Source of the DNA: Leptotrichia sp. oral taxon 498
GTDB lineage: Bacteria > Fusobacteriota > Fusobacteriia > Fusobacteriales > Leptotrichiaceae
Assembly: GCF_002240055.1 (NCBI RefSeq)
Contig: NZ_CP016753.1
Coordinates: 868,001-932,000, forward strand
Reading direction: 5' to 3'
Length of the DNA: 64,000 nucleotides
The notes beneath the pieces are model-generated. The model did no database searches, had not been told where the DNA came from, and saw only the letters and a list, made by a program, of their open reading frames with translations. The position numbers and the translations under genes are program-made. Of the stretch, positions 44,104 to 55,000 are shown in pieces (positions within the stretch are counted from its first letter, which is position 1; the number at the start of each line of letters is the position of its first letter).

Positions 44104-45933
44104 ATGTGTGGAATAGTAGGTTACATTGGTTCACAAAATGCTCAGGATTTTGTAATTGATGGATTGGAGAAATTGGAATATAGAGGATATGATTCAGCTG
44201 GAATTGCTGTAAATACTGGAAAGTCAGAATTTAACATTGTAAAAAAAGTTGGAAGACTAAAAAATTTGGAAAATGCTCTAAAGGAAAATCCTTTGGAAGG
44301 AAATATTGGAATAGGGCATACGAGATGGGCAACTCACGGGAAACCATCTGACATAAATTCTCATCCACATTTCAACAAGGATAAAACTTTGGTTGTAGTT
44401 CACAATGGAATCATTGAAAATTATTTGGAACTAAAAAAAGATTTAATTGCCAAAGGATATGAGTTTGTTTCTGAAACTGATACGGAAGTTGTAGTACATT
44501 TGCTAGATAGCCTTTATGAAGGTGATTTATTAGAAGCTGTAAAAAAATTGCTAAAAATTATTAAAGGTGCGTATGCGCTAGGAATGATGTCAATTTCAGA
44601 ACCTGACAGAATTATTGCTGCAAGAAAAGAAAGTCCATTGATTGTGGGACTTGGAAAAGGAGAAAACTTTATCGCTTCTGACATTCCAGCAATTTTGAAA
44701 TATACAAGAGATGTATATTTAATTGAAAATAATGAAATTGTAGAAATAAAAAAAGATTCTGTCAAAATAATGGATGTAGATGGAAATGAGATAAAAAGAG
44801 ATATAACACATGTTGGGTGGGATTTGGAAGCAGCTTCCAAAGGTGGCTATGAATATTTTATGGAAAAAGAAATTCATGAGCAGCCAGAAGTGCTTGTAAA
44901 AACTTTAAACAGCAGAGTTGATGAAAATTATAACATTAATTTTGATGATGCGGGGCTTACAAAGGAATATTTGAGCGGAATCAATGATATTTATATCGTG
45001 GCTTGCGGAACTGCTTATCACGCTGGGCTTGCTGGAAAGCATATTATTGAGAAAAAAACAAGAATCCGTGTGGATGTTGAAATTGCGTCAGAATTTAGAT
45101 ATAGAAATCCTGTGATTGATGAGAAGACGCTGGTTATTGTATTAAGCCAGTCTGGAGAAACTTTGGATACACTTGAGGCTATGAAAGAAGCGAAAAAACA
45201 TGGAGCGAGAGTTGTTGCAATTACAAATGTAGTTGGTTCTTCGATAGCAAGGGAAGCGGATCACGTAGTTTATACTTGGGCAGGACCTGAAATCGCTGTT
45301 GCTTCTACAAAGGCATACACGACTCAAATGGTAATTTTAAACTTGATGGCAATTGATTTTGCATACAAATTTGGAAAAATTACAAAAGATGAAGCAGTTG
45401 AAGATATTAAAAAATTGTATGATGTGGAGCAAAGTATTCAGAAAATGCTGGAGTATGACGAAAAAATAAAAAATGCCGCAGACAAGATTAAAGATAGCGA
45501 AAGCATGTTCTATCTTGGACGTGGGCTTGACTATGTAATCGCTGTGGAAGGTGCATTAAAATCCAAGGAAATTTCGTATATTCATTCGGAGGCATTTGCT
45601 TCAGGGGAATTGAAACATGGTACAATTGCACTTATTACAGACGGAGTACCAGTTGTTGTAAACGTTACACAGTCTGGGTTGTTTGAAAAATCAGTATCAA
45701 ATATTAAGGAAGTTACGTCAAGAGGAGCCTACGTTATCGCAATTGCAAAAGAAGGAAACACAGTTGTGGAAGAAGTGGCGGATGAAGTGTTCTATATTCC
45801 AGATGTAGAAGATGATTATGCAGGATTTCCAACAATCGTTATCCATCAGCTATTAGCATACTATTTATCAAAATTAAAAGGAAATGATGTGGACAAACCA
45901 AGAAACTTGGCAAAATCAGTAACTGTAGAATAA
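44104..45933 (+). CDS. glmS: Glutamine-fructose-6-phosphate aminotransferase
   Basis: Makes glucosamine 6-phosphate for cell-wall sugars. The 609-residue protein starts MCGIVGYIG with the catalytic Cys2, has GHTRWATHG and HNGIIENY in the glutaminase domain, SQSGETLDTL and the second SIS domain, and ends KSVTVE. ATG 44104 follows AAAGGAG; initiation upstream at 44074 would bury the nucleophile cysteine. Regulated by the ribozyme in its leader. Confidence 0.97.
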   Translation: MCGIVGYIGSQNAQDFVIDGLEKLEYRGYDSAGIAVNTGKSEFNIVKKVGRLKNLENALKENPLEGNIGIGHTRWATHGKPSDINSHPHFNKDKTLVVVHNGIIENYLELKKDLIAKGYEFVSETDTEVVVHLLDSLYEGDLLEAVKKLLKIIKGAYALGMMSISEPDRIIAARKESPLIVGLGKGENFIASDIPAILKYTRDVYLIENNEIVEIKKDSVKIMDVDGNEIKRDITHVGWDLEAASKGGYEYFMEKEIHEQPEVLVKTLNSRVDENYNINFDDAGLTKEYLSGINDIYIVACGTAYHAGLAGKHIIEKKTRIRVDVEIASEFRYRNPVIDEKTLVIVLSQSGETLDTLEAMKEAKKHGARVVAITNVVGSSIAREADHVVYTWAGPEIAVASTKAYTTQMVILNLMAIDFAYKFGKITKDEAVEDIKKLYDVEQSIQKMLEYDEKIKNAADKIKDSESMFYLGRGLDYVIAVEGALKSKEISYIHSEAFASGELKHGTIALITDGVPVVVNVTQSGLFEKSVSNIKEVTSRGAYVIAIAKEGNTVVEEVADEVFYIPDVEDDYAGFPTIVIHQLLAYYLSKLKGNDVDKPRNLAKSVTVE

Positions 45934-45982
45934 GATAATTATCTAATAATTATAAATAATAATGAAAATGGAGGAAAAAATT

Positions 45983-46294
45983 ATGAAATTTGATGATTTG
46001 AAAAAAGGAGCGGAAGACGCTTTAAAGAAAACTGAAGATGGAGCAAAAAATTTAGCTGATAAGGCTGCTGAAAAAGCAAAGGAAGTTGCAGGAAGCGAAG
46101 TTGCTCAGAATATTAAAAAAGGAACAGAAGAAGTTTTTGAAAAAACTGTGGAAGGCGCAAAAGATTTAGCAGAAAAAGCTTCAAATAATAAAATTGTTCA
46201 AGATGTGAAAAAAGGTACTGAGGAAGCAGTAGACAAGACAGTAGAAGGAGCTAAGGGCTTAGCAAATAAAGTTACTGGTGTATTTAAAAAATAG
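45983..46294 (+). CDS. Small amphipathic-helix repeat protein
   Basis: A 103-residue Lys/Glu/Ala-rich protein with three imperfect copies of a block of about 33 residues beginning LKKGAEDALKKTEDGAKN, IKKGTEEVFEKTVEGAKD and VKKGTEEAVDKTVEGAKG. It has no signal peptide or membrane helix and should be almost wholly helical. The pattern is like LEA or apolipoprotein-type stress proteins, but I do not recognise a family. GGAGG precedes ATG 45983. Confidence 0.8.
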   Translation: MKFDDLKKGAEDALKKTEDGAKNLADKAAEKAKEVAGSEVAQNIKKGTEEVFEKTVEGAKDLAEKASNNKIVQDVKKGTEEAVDKTVEGAKGLANKVTGVFKK

Positions 46295-46339
46295 TAATTT
46301 TATAAGATTTACATAGAAGAACAAGAGTAATAAAAAATT

Positions 46340-46370
46340 AAGGGTTATCTTTTTATAAGATAGCCCTTTT
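46340..46370. terminator. Terminator between convergent genes
   Basis: AAGGGTTATCTT pairs with AAGATAGCCCTT (one G-U) across a TTTTAT-type loop, followed by TTTT. Confidence 0.85.
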
Positions 46371-46389
46371 ATGAACTTAATTTATATAA

Positions 46390-47052
46390 TTATTTTGAAA
46401 TTTTATACATTTGTCTGTAATTTTCTAATTTTTCTTCAAGTTCAGCAACTCCCCATTTTCCATTGTCTTTTTCCAAATAAATTGTAGCTTTTGAAGATGA
46501 ATATTCTTGTGTTTGTTCCAAAGTTTTTTTCACAGTTTCAAACATTTTTGTTGTTATTTTATCAAAAATTTCATCTTCTGACAGATTCTTCAATTCTTTT
46601 TTGCTTATAAAATCTTCGTTTGTCATTAATTCAAATATTTTTTTGTAGCTTCCTGCCACATCTGGCATTTTTATATTTAATGTAACTTCTGCGACATCGT
46701 TTGTAACATATCTTATTTTTTCAACTTCAATTTTATTGTTATTTAACACATAATCAAACGTATCGCTAGAAAATTTTTCCATCTTTTTTTGATAATTTTT
46801 AAACATTTGTTTATTAGTTTTAGATGTTTGTAATTCTTGGTTCATCATTCGGGAAAGCATTGATTTTGTTCCAATTGATGCTCCTTGTAAAATTAAATTA
46901 TAGTCTCTTTTAGCTGCAATTTCGATTTCTTTATTATTCTTATCCAGTTCTTGCTGTGATAAAGTGACACCTTTTTTTTGAATAACTTTATAATTGTCTG
47001 AAAATAGCTGGATTGACAAAGTTAGTAAGAGAAAAGTTAGTAGCTTTTTCAT
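46390..47052 (-). CDS. Exported protein of unknown function
   Basis: A 220-residue protein with a signal peptide (KKLLTFLLLTLSIQLFS) and no lipobox cysteine. The mature part is Lys/Glu-rich and predicted mixed alpha/beta, with a VAEVTLNIKMPDV strand segment and a C-terminal KWGVAELEEKLENY, the layout of small periplasmic proteins of the DUF-type lipocalin/NTF2-like group. I do not recognise a family. AAAGGAG precedes the ATG. Confidence 0.7.
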   Translation of the reverse strand: MKKLLTFLLLTLSIQLFSDNYKVIQKKGVTLSQQELDKNNKEIEIAAKRDYNLILQGASIGTKSMLSRMMNQELQTSKTNKQMFKNYQKKMEKFSSDTFDYVLNNNKIEVEKIRYVTNDVAEVTLNIKMPDVAGSYKKIFELMTNEDFISKKELKNLSEDEIFDKITTKMFETVKKTLEQTQEYSSSKATIYLEKDNGKWGVAELEEKLENYRQMYKISK

Positions 47053-47122
47053 AAATAATCACTCCTTTAAATTTTATTTTCTAATGTCATTTTAACATAT
47101 TTTTTTAGAAAATGTAAAATTT

Positions 47123-47437
47123 TTATTTAACATAATATTTCTTCCCATAACTTTGCATAAGTTCCAAAATAGGCAGCAAATCTTTTCCTTTTTCAGTGAG
47201 AACGTATTCTGTCTTTTTTGGATAAACATCATATTCCCTTTTTTCGATGAGTTTTTCTTCGATTAAATAGTTTAGATGCTCAATAATCATTTTTTCGTTA
47301 CTGCCTTTTATTTGATTTTTGAAATCTTTTGTTCTGACTTTTCCGTGTCTTAAAAGCCATAATATGATGACTGTCCATTTTTTTGATAATATTTTTTGAG
47401 TTAATTCCAGCGGACAAGTGTAAATTTTTTCTTCCAT
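47123..47437 (-). CDS. HxlR family transcriptional regulator
   Basis: A 104-residue winged-helix regulator. CPLELTQKILSKKWTVIILW carries the HxlR cysteine and first helix, and LTEKGKDLLPILELM closes it. ATG 47437 follows GAAAGG; the frame extends to 47485 without a site. An inverted repeat lies just upstream. The MATE transporter gene ends 83 bp upstream, so the pair may be functionally linked. Confidence 0.9.
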   Translation of the reverse strand: MEEKIYTCPLELTQKILSKKWTVIILWLLRHGKVRTKDFKNQIKGSNEKMIIEHLNYLIEEKLIEKREYDVYPKKTEYVLTEKGKDLLPILELMQSYGKKYYVK

Positions 47438-47458
47438 ATAAATTTTCCTTTCGATGAA

Positions 47459-47490
47459 ATTATTTGAAATTTTAAAAAATACCAAATAAT
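47459..47490 (-). promoter_or_regulatory. Inverted repeat upstream of the HxlR regulator
   Basis: ATTATTTG at 47459-47466 and CAAATAAT at 47483-47490 form a perfect 8-bp inverted repeat with 16 bases between, just upstream of the regulator start. It is a plausible operator for autoregulation. Confidence 0.45.
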
Positions 47491-47520
47491 CTTCATTTTA
47501 CTATAATTCTTTTAATTTTT

Positions 47521-48840
47521 CTATATTTTTTTAGAAATTTTTATAAAATACCACACTCGAATTAGCAGTCCTCCTGTCCAGCCTATCGGTGCGGCAATCC
47601 AAATTCCGTTATAGCCTAACGACGTTTTGGAAAGTAAAATGGCTAGAGGCACTTGAAACATACAAAATGAAGTGATAGAGGCTATTAGTGGAACTAAGGA
47701 TTTTCCGTAACCTAGTAGCAACCCATTTAGTATTTGCATTGTGCAGAAAATTACGTAAAATGCTGAAATTATACGTAAATATTGATTTCCTATAAAAATC
47801 ACCTCGGGATTTCGGTTAAATATTGAAATAAAGAATGCTGGAAAAATAAAAATAATAATTGAGATTATGATGGAAAATGCGATTCCTAAAATTAGGCTAT
47901 CTTTTCCACCTGTAATTATTCTATCCATTTTTTTGGCTCCATAGTTTTGGGCTGTAAAAGTCATCAACGCCTGTCCTAAATTTATGGATGGCAATTCTGC
48001 AAAGGAGTCGATTCTGGAAGCAGAAATAAAAGCTGCAATACAGTCTGTTCCAAATCCATTTACAAGAATTTGAATAACAATAAATCCTAGGCTGATTAAA
48101 ACTTGCTGTAACATTGCTGGCATTCCAATAATCAGTATTTCTTTTAAAATATTAAAATTTAAGTTGAAATAATGTTTTTGAAAAATTAGATTCGGATATT
48201 TAAATTTTATGTAAAATAAGCAAAGAAAAAAAGAAACAAACTGTGAAATAACAGTTGCAATTGCAGCTCCAGCAACTCCAGAGTTTAGTACTGCTACAAA
48301 AAATATATCTAAGATAATATTTAAAATTACGGAAGTAATTAAGATGTAAGTCGGCGTTTTTGAATCACCTACGCCTTTTAGTGTGTTTGTAAGAGAATTG
48401 TAGCCAAAAGTTGGAACAACTCCAATAAAAATAATTTTTAAATAGAGATTTGCCTCCAGTAACAATTTTTGCGGAACATTAATTAAAATTAAAATATTGT
48501 TTGACAGTAAAAAACCTAGTGTTGTAACAATAAGAGATAAAATTATGGAAAAAATAAATCCTGTATTTGCCGTGATTTTCAAATTGTCCATATCTTTTGC
48601 ACCAAAATATTGGGAAATTAGAATGCTTGTCCCTAATGAAATTCCTATTGAAACAGCTATTATAAGTACATTAATCTGATAACTTGAGCCTACAGCCGCA
48701 AGGCTTTCCTTTCCTAAAAAATTTCCCACAATGATTGTGTCTGAAATATTATAAATCTGCTGAAATAAATTTCCTATTAAAATTGGTAAAGAAAAATAAA
48801 TTATAGTTTTTAATTCGTTTCCTTTTGTTAAGTCTTTCAT
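47521..48840 (-). CDS. MATE family efflux transporter
   Basis: A 439-residue protein with 12 predicted membrane helices. The opening LTKGNELKTIIYFSLPILIG and SDTIIVGNFLG region and the matching second half (GMPAMLQQVLISLG) are typical of MATE drug/Na+ antiporters. AAAAGGAG precedes the ATG. HxlR and an exported protein lie downstream on the same strand. Confidence 0.92.
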   Translation of the reverse strand: MKDLTKGNELKTIIYFSLPILIGNLFQQIYNISDTIIVGNFLGKESLAAVGSSYQINVLIIAVSIGISLGTSILISQYFGAKDMDNLKITANTGFIFSIILSLIVTTLGFLLSNNILILINVPQKLLLEANLYLKIIFIGVVPTFGYNSLTNTLKGVGDSKTPTYILITSVILNIILDIFFVAVLNSGVAGAAIATVISQFVSFFLCLFYIKFKYPNLIFQKHYFNLNFNILKEILIIGMPAMLQQVLISLGFIVIQILVNGFGTDCIAAFISASRIDSFAELPSINLGQALMTFTAQNYGAKKMDRIITGGKDSLILGIAFSIIISIIIFIFPAFFISIFNRNPEVIFIGNQYLRIISAFYVIFCTMQILNGLLLGYGKSLVPLIASITSFCMFQVPLAILLSKTSLGYNGIWIAAPIGWTGGLLIRVWYFIKISKKI

Positions 48841-48956
48841 CTTTATTTTTTCTCCTTTTTTTCTTTATCTGCCTCTTAATTGATATTTTAACATTTATTT
48901 CATTTGATATGAATAACATACTTTTTTGTAAGTAAAAATTTTAGTAGTATTTTTAT

Positions 48957-48986
48957 TTGAAAAAAATATATTTTTTTGATATACTT
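48957..48986 (+). promoter_or_regulatory. Promoter of pgi
   Basis: TTGAAA at 48957-48962 and TATACT at 48981-48986 with an 18-base spacer. Confidence 0.65.
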
Positions 48987-49028
48987 AAAATGTAAAAAAA
49001 TATTTTATAGATTTGAGGAGAAAAAAAG

Positions 49029-50384
49029 ATGAAATTAGAATTTAGTTATAAATTTGCAAAAAATTTTTTTGATGAAAAAGAAATTACTCAACTAAAACCA
49101 TTTGTAGAATTGGCAAATGAAGTTTTAGTAAACAAGGAAGGAGCGGGGAACGATTTTTTAGGTTGGACAACTTTACCTTGCGACTATGACAAAGAAGAAT
49201 TTGCTAGAATAAAAAAGGCTGCCGAAAAAATTAAAAATAATTCAGAAGTGTTGGTCGTAATTGGAATTGGTGGTTCTTATTTGGGAGCAAAAGCTGCAAT
49301 TGAATTTTTATCACACAGTTTTTATAATAATTTACCAAAAGAAAAAAGAAATACCCCAGAAATTTATTTCGCTGGAACAAATATGAGCGGAGTTTATTTG
49401 AAACACCTAATTGAAGCAATTGGAGACAGAGATTTTTCAGTAAATATTATTTCAAAATCTGGAACAACAACTGAACCAGCAATCGCTTTTAGAGTGTTCA
49501 AAAAATTGTTGGAAGAAAAATACGGAAAAGAAGGTGCAAAAGAAAGAATTTTTGCCACTACTGATAAAGCAAAAGGAGCATTAAAAACATTAGCTACAAG
49601 TGAAGGATATGAAACTTTTGTTGTACCGGATAATGTTGGAGGAAGATTTTCTGTTTTAACAGCAGTTGGACTATTGCCAATCGCTGTGGCTGGAATAGAC
49701 ATTGATGAGTTGATGCGAGGAGCGGCTGATGCTGTAAAAGATTTTTCTAGCAAAAAATTGGAAGAAAACCAAGCTCTGCAATATGCAGCTGTTAGAAATA
49801 TTTTACTTAGAAAAGGTAAAAGTGTGGAATTGATGGTCAATTATGAACCAAGATTACATTATTTCGCTGAATGGTGGAAACAATTATTTGGAGAATCTGA
49901 AGGAAAAGATGGAAAAGGACTTTATCCATCATCAGCTGATTTTTCAACTGATTTGCACTCTTTAGGACAATATATTCAAGAAGGTCAAAGAGTATTCATT
50001 GAAACTGTTGTTTCAATTGACAAACCATCGGTTGAATTTGAAATTGAAAAAGATGCAGAAAATTTGGATGGATTAAATTTTGTGGCAGGGAAAACTTTGG
50101 ATTATGTAAATAAAAAAGCGAGAGACGGAGTTATTTTGGCTCATGTTGATGGTGGAGTACCTAATTTAGCGGTAAATATTCCTGAATCAACTCCTTATCA
50201 TTTAGGATACGCTTTTTATTTCTTTGAAAAAGCATGTGGAGTAAGTGGATATATATTGGGTGTAAATCCATTTGATCAACCAGGAGTAGAAGCTTACAAG
50301 AAAAATATGTTTGCATTGCTTGGAAAGCCAGGATATGAAGAAGCGGGAAAAGAATTGGAAGCAAAGTTAAAAGAAATGGAATAA
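49029..50384 (+). CDS. pgi: Glucose-6-phosphate isomerase
   Basis: Interconverts glucose 6-phosphate and fructose 6-phosphate. The 451-residue length is typical of the short bacterial form. [13 protein letters not shown], the [13 protein letters not shown] signature, [14 protein letters not shown] and the catalytic ESEGKDGKG are present. TGAGGAG precedes the ATG. It supplies the substrate for glmS upstream. Confidence 0.97.
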   Translation: MKLEFSYKFAKNFFDEKEITQLKPFVELANEVLVNKEGAGNDFLGWTTLPCDYDKEEFARIKKAAEKIKNNSEVLVVIGIGGSYLGAKAAIEFLSHSFYNNLPKEKRNTPEIYFAGTNMSGVYLKHLIEAIGDRDFSVNIISKSGTTTEPAIAFRVFKKLLEEKYGKEGAKERIFATTDKAKGALKTLATSEGYETFVVPDNVGGRFSVLTAVGLLPIAVAGIDIDELMRGAADAVKDFSSKKLEENQALQYAAVRNILLRKGKSVELMVNYEPRLHYFAEWWKQLFGESEGKDGKGLYPSSADFSTDLHSLGQYIQEGQRVFIETVVSIDKPSVEFEIEKDAENLDGLNFVAGKTLDYVNKKARDGVILAHVDGGVPNLAVNIPESTPYHLGYAFYFFEKACGVSGYILGVNPFDQPGVEAYKKNMFALLGKPGYEEAGKELEAKLKEME

Positions 50385-50423
50385 ATAAAAGATTTTTTTA
50401 AAAAATAAATGTAGTAAAAAAGG

Positions 50424-50466
50424 GTTATTTTTTAGTAAAAGAAAATTAAAAAATAACTTTTTTTTA
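50424..50466 (+). terminator. pgi terminator
   Basis: GTTATTTTTT at 50424-50433 pairs with AAAAAATAAC at 50448-50457, followed by a T8 run. Confidence 0.75.
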
Positions 50467-50644
50467 ATTATTTTAAAAATAACTTGATTTTTTATAAAAA
50501 AGATGTAAAATATATTTGGATAGATGTAATATTAATTTTAAAATTGGTTTAATTATTAAATTGTTTATCGAAAAATTTAATTGAAAGTAATTTAAAGATA
50601 AATAATAAAATATATTTATGAGAAATGAATAAAAGGAGTTAGCG

Positions 50645-52018
50645 GTGACAAAAGAGAATTTATGGAAAAACTATTCCGAAGAAAAAAAATCAAAAGTATT
50701 TGAGTTTGCCGAAGGGTATAAAAAATATTTGAATTTGGCAAAAACGGAAAGAGAATTTGTTGTAGTAACAGAAAAGGAACTTAAAGAAAATGGTTTTATT
50801 GATATAAATGCAAAAGAAACTTTAAAAGAAGGAGATAAAGTTTATTTTAACAATAGAGATAAAAATATTATTGCAATAATTATTGGAAAAGAAGATATAA
50901 AAAATGGAATTAATATGGTCGTTTCGCATTTGGACTCTCCTAGACTGGATTTGAAACCGAATCCGATTAAGGAAGTAGAAGAATTTGCACTATTAAATAC
51001 ACATTATTATGGAGGAATAAAGAAATATCAATGGGCTTCAACTCCACTTGCATTACACGGAGTAATTTATCTAAAAGATGGTAAAAAAGTAACTTTATCA
51101 ATTGGAGAAAAAGAAAAGGAACCTGTATTTTGTGTACCTGATATTTTGCCACATTTAGCTCATAAAGTACAAGGAGAAAGAAAAACGGCAGAAGTAATAA
51201 AGGGTGAGGAATTAAAACTGCTTTTCGGGAATACGCCTGTAAAGAACAAAGATATTGATAAAAAAGTGAAACAATGGGTTTTAAACAAATTAAAGGAAAA
51301 ATATGGAATAGAAGAAGATGACTTTTTTACAGCAGAGTTAGAAATTGTTCCAGCTGGTAAATTAAGAGATGTAGGTCTAGATGAAACTATGATAGGTGGT
51401 TATGGACAAGATGACAGAATTTGTGCATATACTTCGCTAAAAGCGTTATATGAAGTTAAAAATCCTAAAAAAACAGTTATGGTTTATTTGACTGATAAGG
51501 AAGAGATTGGAAGTGAGGGCTCAACGGGATTAAAATCGACATTACCAGAATATATTGTAGGAAAAATTTTGTCAATGACAGAGAAAAATTATAATGACCA
51601 AATTTTAAGAGAAACATTGTGGAACTCAAAAGCATTGTCATCAGATGTGACGGCGGCTATAAATCCAGTTTTTTCTTCAGTTCACGATTTAGATAATGCG
51701 GCGAGATTATCTTATGGAATAGCTTTTGCAAAATATACCGGTAGCGGAGGAAAGTTCGGATCGAGTGATGCTGACGCGGAATTTATTCAAGAAGTTAGGA
51801 AAGTTTTCGAGAAAAATGCCATAGAATATCAGATTGGAGGGTTTGGAAAAGTAGACGAAGGCGGTGGAGGAACTGTTGCAAAATTCTTGGCTTATTATGG
51901 AATAAGGACAATAGATGCAGGACCTGCACTTATATCTATGCATTCGCTATTTGAGATTTCTTCAAAAGCTGATTTGTATGAAACATATAAAGCGTATAAA
52001 GTGTTTTTTGAAATATAA
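50645..52018 (+). CDS. M18 family aminopeptidase
   Basis: A 457-residue zinc aminopeptidase of the M18 (aspartyl aminopeptidase-like) family. VSHLDSPRLDLKPNP carries the first metal His95, DDRICAYTSL the bridging Asp, DKEEIGSEGSTGL the catalytic and metal glutamates and SMHSLFEI the last His. Start is GTG 50645, 6 bases after GGAG. GH13 and GNAT genes follow closely. Confidence 0.92.
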   Translation: MTKENLWKNYSEEKKSKVFEFAEGYKKYLNLAKTEREFVVVTEKELKENGFIDINAKETLKEGDKVYFNNRDKNIIAIIIGKEDIKNGINMVVSHLDSPRLDLKPNPIKEVEEFALLNTHYYGGIKKYQWASTPLALHGVIYLKDGKKVTLSIGEKEKEPVFCVPDILPHLAHKVQGERKTAEVIKGEELKLLFGNTPVKNKDIDKKVKQWVLNKLKEKYGIEEDDFFTAELEIVPAGKLRDVGLDETMIGGYGQDDRICAYTSLKALYEVKNPKKTVMVYLTDKEEIGSEGSTGLKSTLPEYIVGKILSMTEKNYNDQILRETLWNSKALSSDVTAAINPVFSSVHDLDNAARLSYGIAFAKYTGSGGKFGSSDADAEFIQEVRKVFEKNAIEYQIGGFGKVDEGGGGTVAKFLAYYGIRTIDAGPALISMHSLFEISSKADLYETYKAYKVFFEI

Positions 52019-52030
52019 AGGAGAATATAA

Positions 52031-55000
52031 ATGAGCTATAGAATAGATATATACAAAGATAATAAGTTTTATAAAAAAGCCGATTTCAGAGAAAAGGGAG
52101 ATAAACTTCTAATTTATAAATGGGAAAATGTTGATAAGGGAAGTTATTTTTTTGAAATAAAAGATGAAAACGACGAAACCTATGGGGTTACTTATAGTCA
52201 CACAGCTCCATTTGCTGAAACTTTTGAGGCTGTTGTCAAAAAAAGTGTCCCTTCTAAACCAATAACAGGTTTTCAAAAAGGTGTCGACATTTTAATTATA
52301 TTTGTACCAGAAGAAAAGAAATTTATTTTAAAAAAGATGAAGTTTTATAAGATGAATTTAAATATAGCTGAATTTGGATTGAGTGAAGCTAAGAATATAA
52401 AAATTGCAACAAATTACGACGGTTGGAGATTGGAAGACGATCCAATAAGACAGCTTGACAAGACAAATTATGAAGTAATTTTAGCAATTCCTGAGGGAAG
52501 TTACGAATATAAATATGAAATTGATGGAAAATGGTATCCTGAAGGTGCGAATAGAAAATTAATAATTGGAGAAAATGGAGATTTATTTGCCAAAGGAGAC
52601 TTGGGAACTGGAAAATTTGTGTATGAAGCAATTGACAAAAATGTTAATTTAAAAGCGATTGCACATAACTACAAAAGTTTACAGTATTTTAATAAAATTT
52701 CTGATAGGGAATATGAATTTAAGCTTAGAACGCAGATGAATGATGTTGAAAGAGTTTATATAAGCATAGTCTTACATGAAGAAGACAACTATGAAATGAT
52801 TTATGAGCTTGAGAGATTTCGTGACAGGACAAATGGATTTGATTATTTTGAGAGAATTATAGATTTTGGTAAAAAAGTTGATAAAATTCGTTATTACTTC
52901 ATTTTGGAAGATGGTGGCGTAAAAGCTTATTTTAACGGGAAAATTCTGGATTATAAAGTGCCGCCTAAAATTGTAATTGATACAAAATCAGATGACATTC
53001 AAATTTTTAGTATTCCTGACTGGGCTAAAGAAGTTATTTGGTATAATATTTTTCCTGATAGATTTTATAATAAAAACCATTATAATGATCCTGTTTTTAA
53101 TGAATTTGGACCAGAAGTATTCAAAAAAAATGAACTTCACGAACAAAACTTTATAGAAAAATATAGATGGGGAAAAGTTAATAATTTATATGGAAAATTT
53201 GACAGAAACCGTTGGACAGCTGATTTTAAGGATAAAGTTGGCTGGGAGAGAGTCGGGGAGCAAAATATAGATTATAGCTTAAAATATGCTAGAATGTATG
53301 GTGGTGATTTGCAGGGAATAAAAGAAAAGATACCGTATTTGTTGGAATTAGGAGTAACCGCAATATGGTTGAATCCAGTATTTTTTTCATATCAAAACCA
53401 CAAATATGGAGCAAATGATTTTAGACATATTTCACCAGATTTTGGAACTATTAAGACGAGTGGAAAAGAATACGGTGTGAGAATTAACAAAGAAAATAAA
53501 TTTGGGAATAAATCTTATGTTGATGTACTTAGATCAAATGTAAAAAATAATAGTGAACTGAAGTTATTACAAGTAAATTTAAAAGGAGAAAACAGAGGTA
53601 AAAACGGCTATGGTGAAACTGAAGATCCGGCGACTTGGGTTTGGACAGAATCAGATTTGATAATGGTTGATTTAATAAAAGAGTTGCATAAAAATGGAAT
53701 AAGAGTTATATTTGACGGAGTTTTTAACCATAGTAGCGATAGACACTGGTCATTTAATATTGTAATGGCACAAGGGGAAAGTTCAAAATATAAAGATTGG
53801 TATAAATTTACTGATTTTAGTGGTCATGTTCCAGTAACTGATGATATGACTGATGAACAAGCTTATGAAACGCTTATAATGAATAAGAAAAAAGTAGGTT
53901 ATAACGCTTGGGCAGGATTTTATTCACTTCCAGAATTTAATACATTTAATCAGGAATACAAGGACTACATTTTTAATATCACGAGAAAATGGATGTATGG
54001 TCCAGATGGAGTTGAAAGTGAAGATTGGAGACAGGACGACGGAATTGATGGATGGCGATTAGATGTGCCAAATTGTTTGGAAAATCAAGGATTTTGGAAT
54101 GAATGGAGAAAAGTTGTAAAAGAGAGCAAAAAAGATTCATATATAACAGCAGAATTATGGGGAAATGCTTCAGCTGATATAAATAACGGAAATAAGTTTG
54201 ACACAGTCATGAATTATGAGTGGCTAAAAACTGTAATTGGTTTTTTTGTAAACCAAAGTAGCCAAGGTGGAGATCGATATAAGTTAAAGGCACAGGATTT
54301 TTTTAACGAACTTCGGGAAAAGAGCTCTTGGTATCCGTATCAGGCACTTCAAGCCAGTCAAAATTTAAATGGTTCTCACGATACGGATAGACTTTATTCA
54401 AGAATAGTGAACGATGGAATTGGAAGAAATCTGGAAGAAGGAAAGCAGTTGGAAAAAGGTTATAACAGCATAAAACCGTGTCTTGCAGGAAATTATCATC
54501 CAAATACAACAATTGACTGGAGAAATAGCGAAATTAAGCCGAAAGACATTTTAAAATTAATTTCAATTTTCCAAATGACTTATATTGGAGCACCGATGTT
54601 ATTTTACGGCGATGAAGTTGGAATGTGGGGAGCAACTGATCCATATTGCAGAAAACCTATGTTATGGGAAGAATTTATTTATGATGATGAAAAAAATCCA
54701 TCATATATCAATCAAAATGAAGTTTATCCGCAAGAAGTTGATAGAGATTTGTTTCAATGGTACAAAAAATTAATAAGAATAAGAAAAGAAAATAAAGTTT
54801 TAGTCTATGGAAAATTTAAAGAAATAATGGCAGACAATGAAAAAGATGTCATTGTTTATGAAAGAATCAATGACAGGCATTCAATAATTGTCATAATTAA
54901 TAATTCCTTTTATGAACAAGAAATTGAATTTTCAACTGATTACTTAGACGAAAGATTTATAAATTTGATAAATGGAAATACATTTCGTTCTACTAGTAAC

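Noticed and set aside
49394-49840. 148-codon minus-strand frame inside pgi
   Set aside because: Antisense shadow of a conserved gene, with a serine/alanine-rich composition typical of such shadows.
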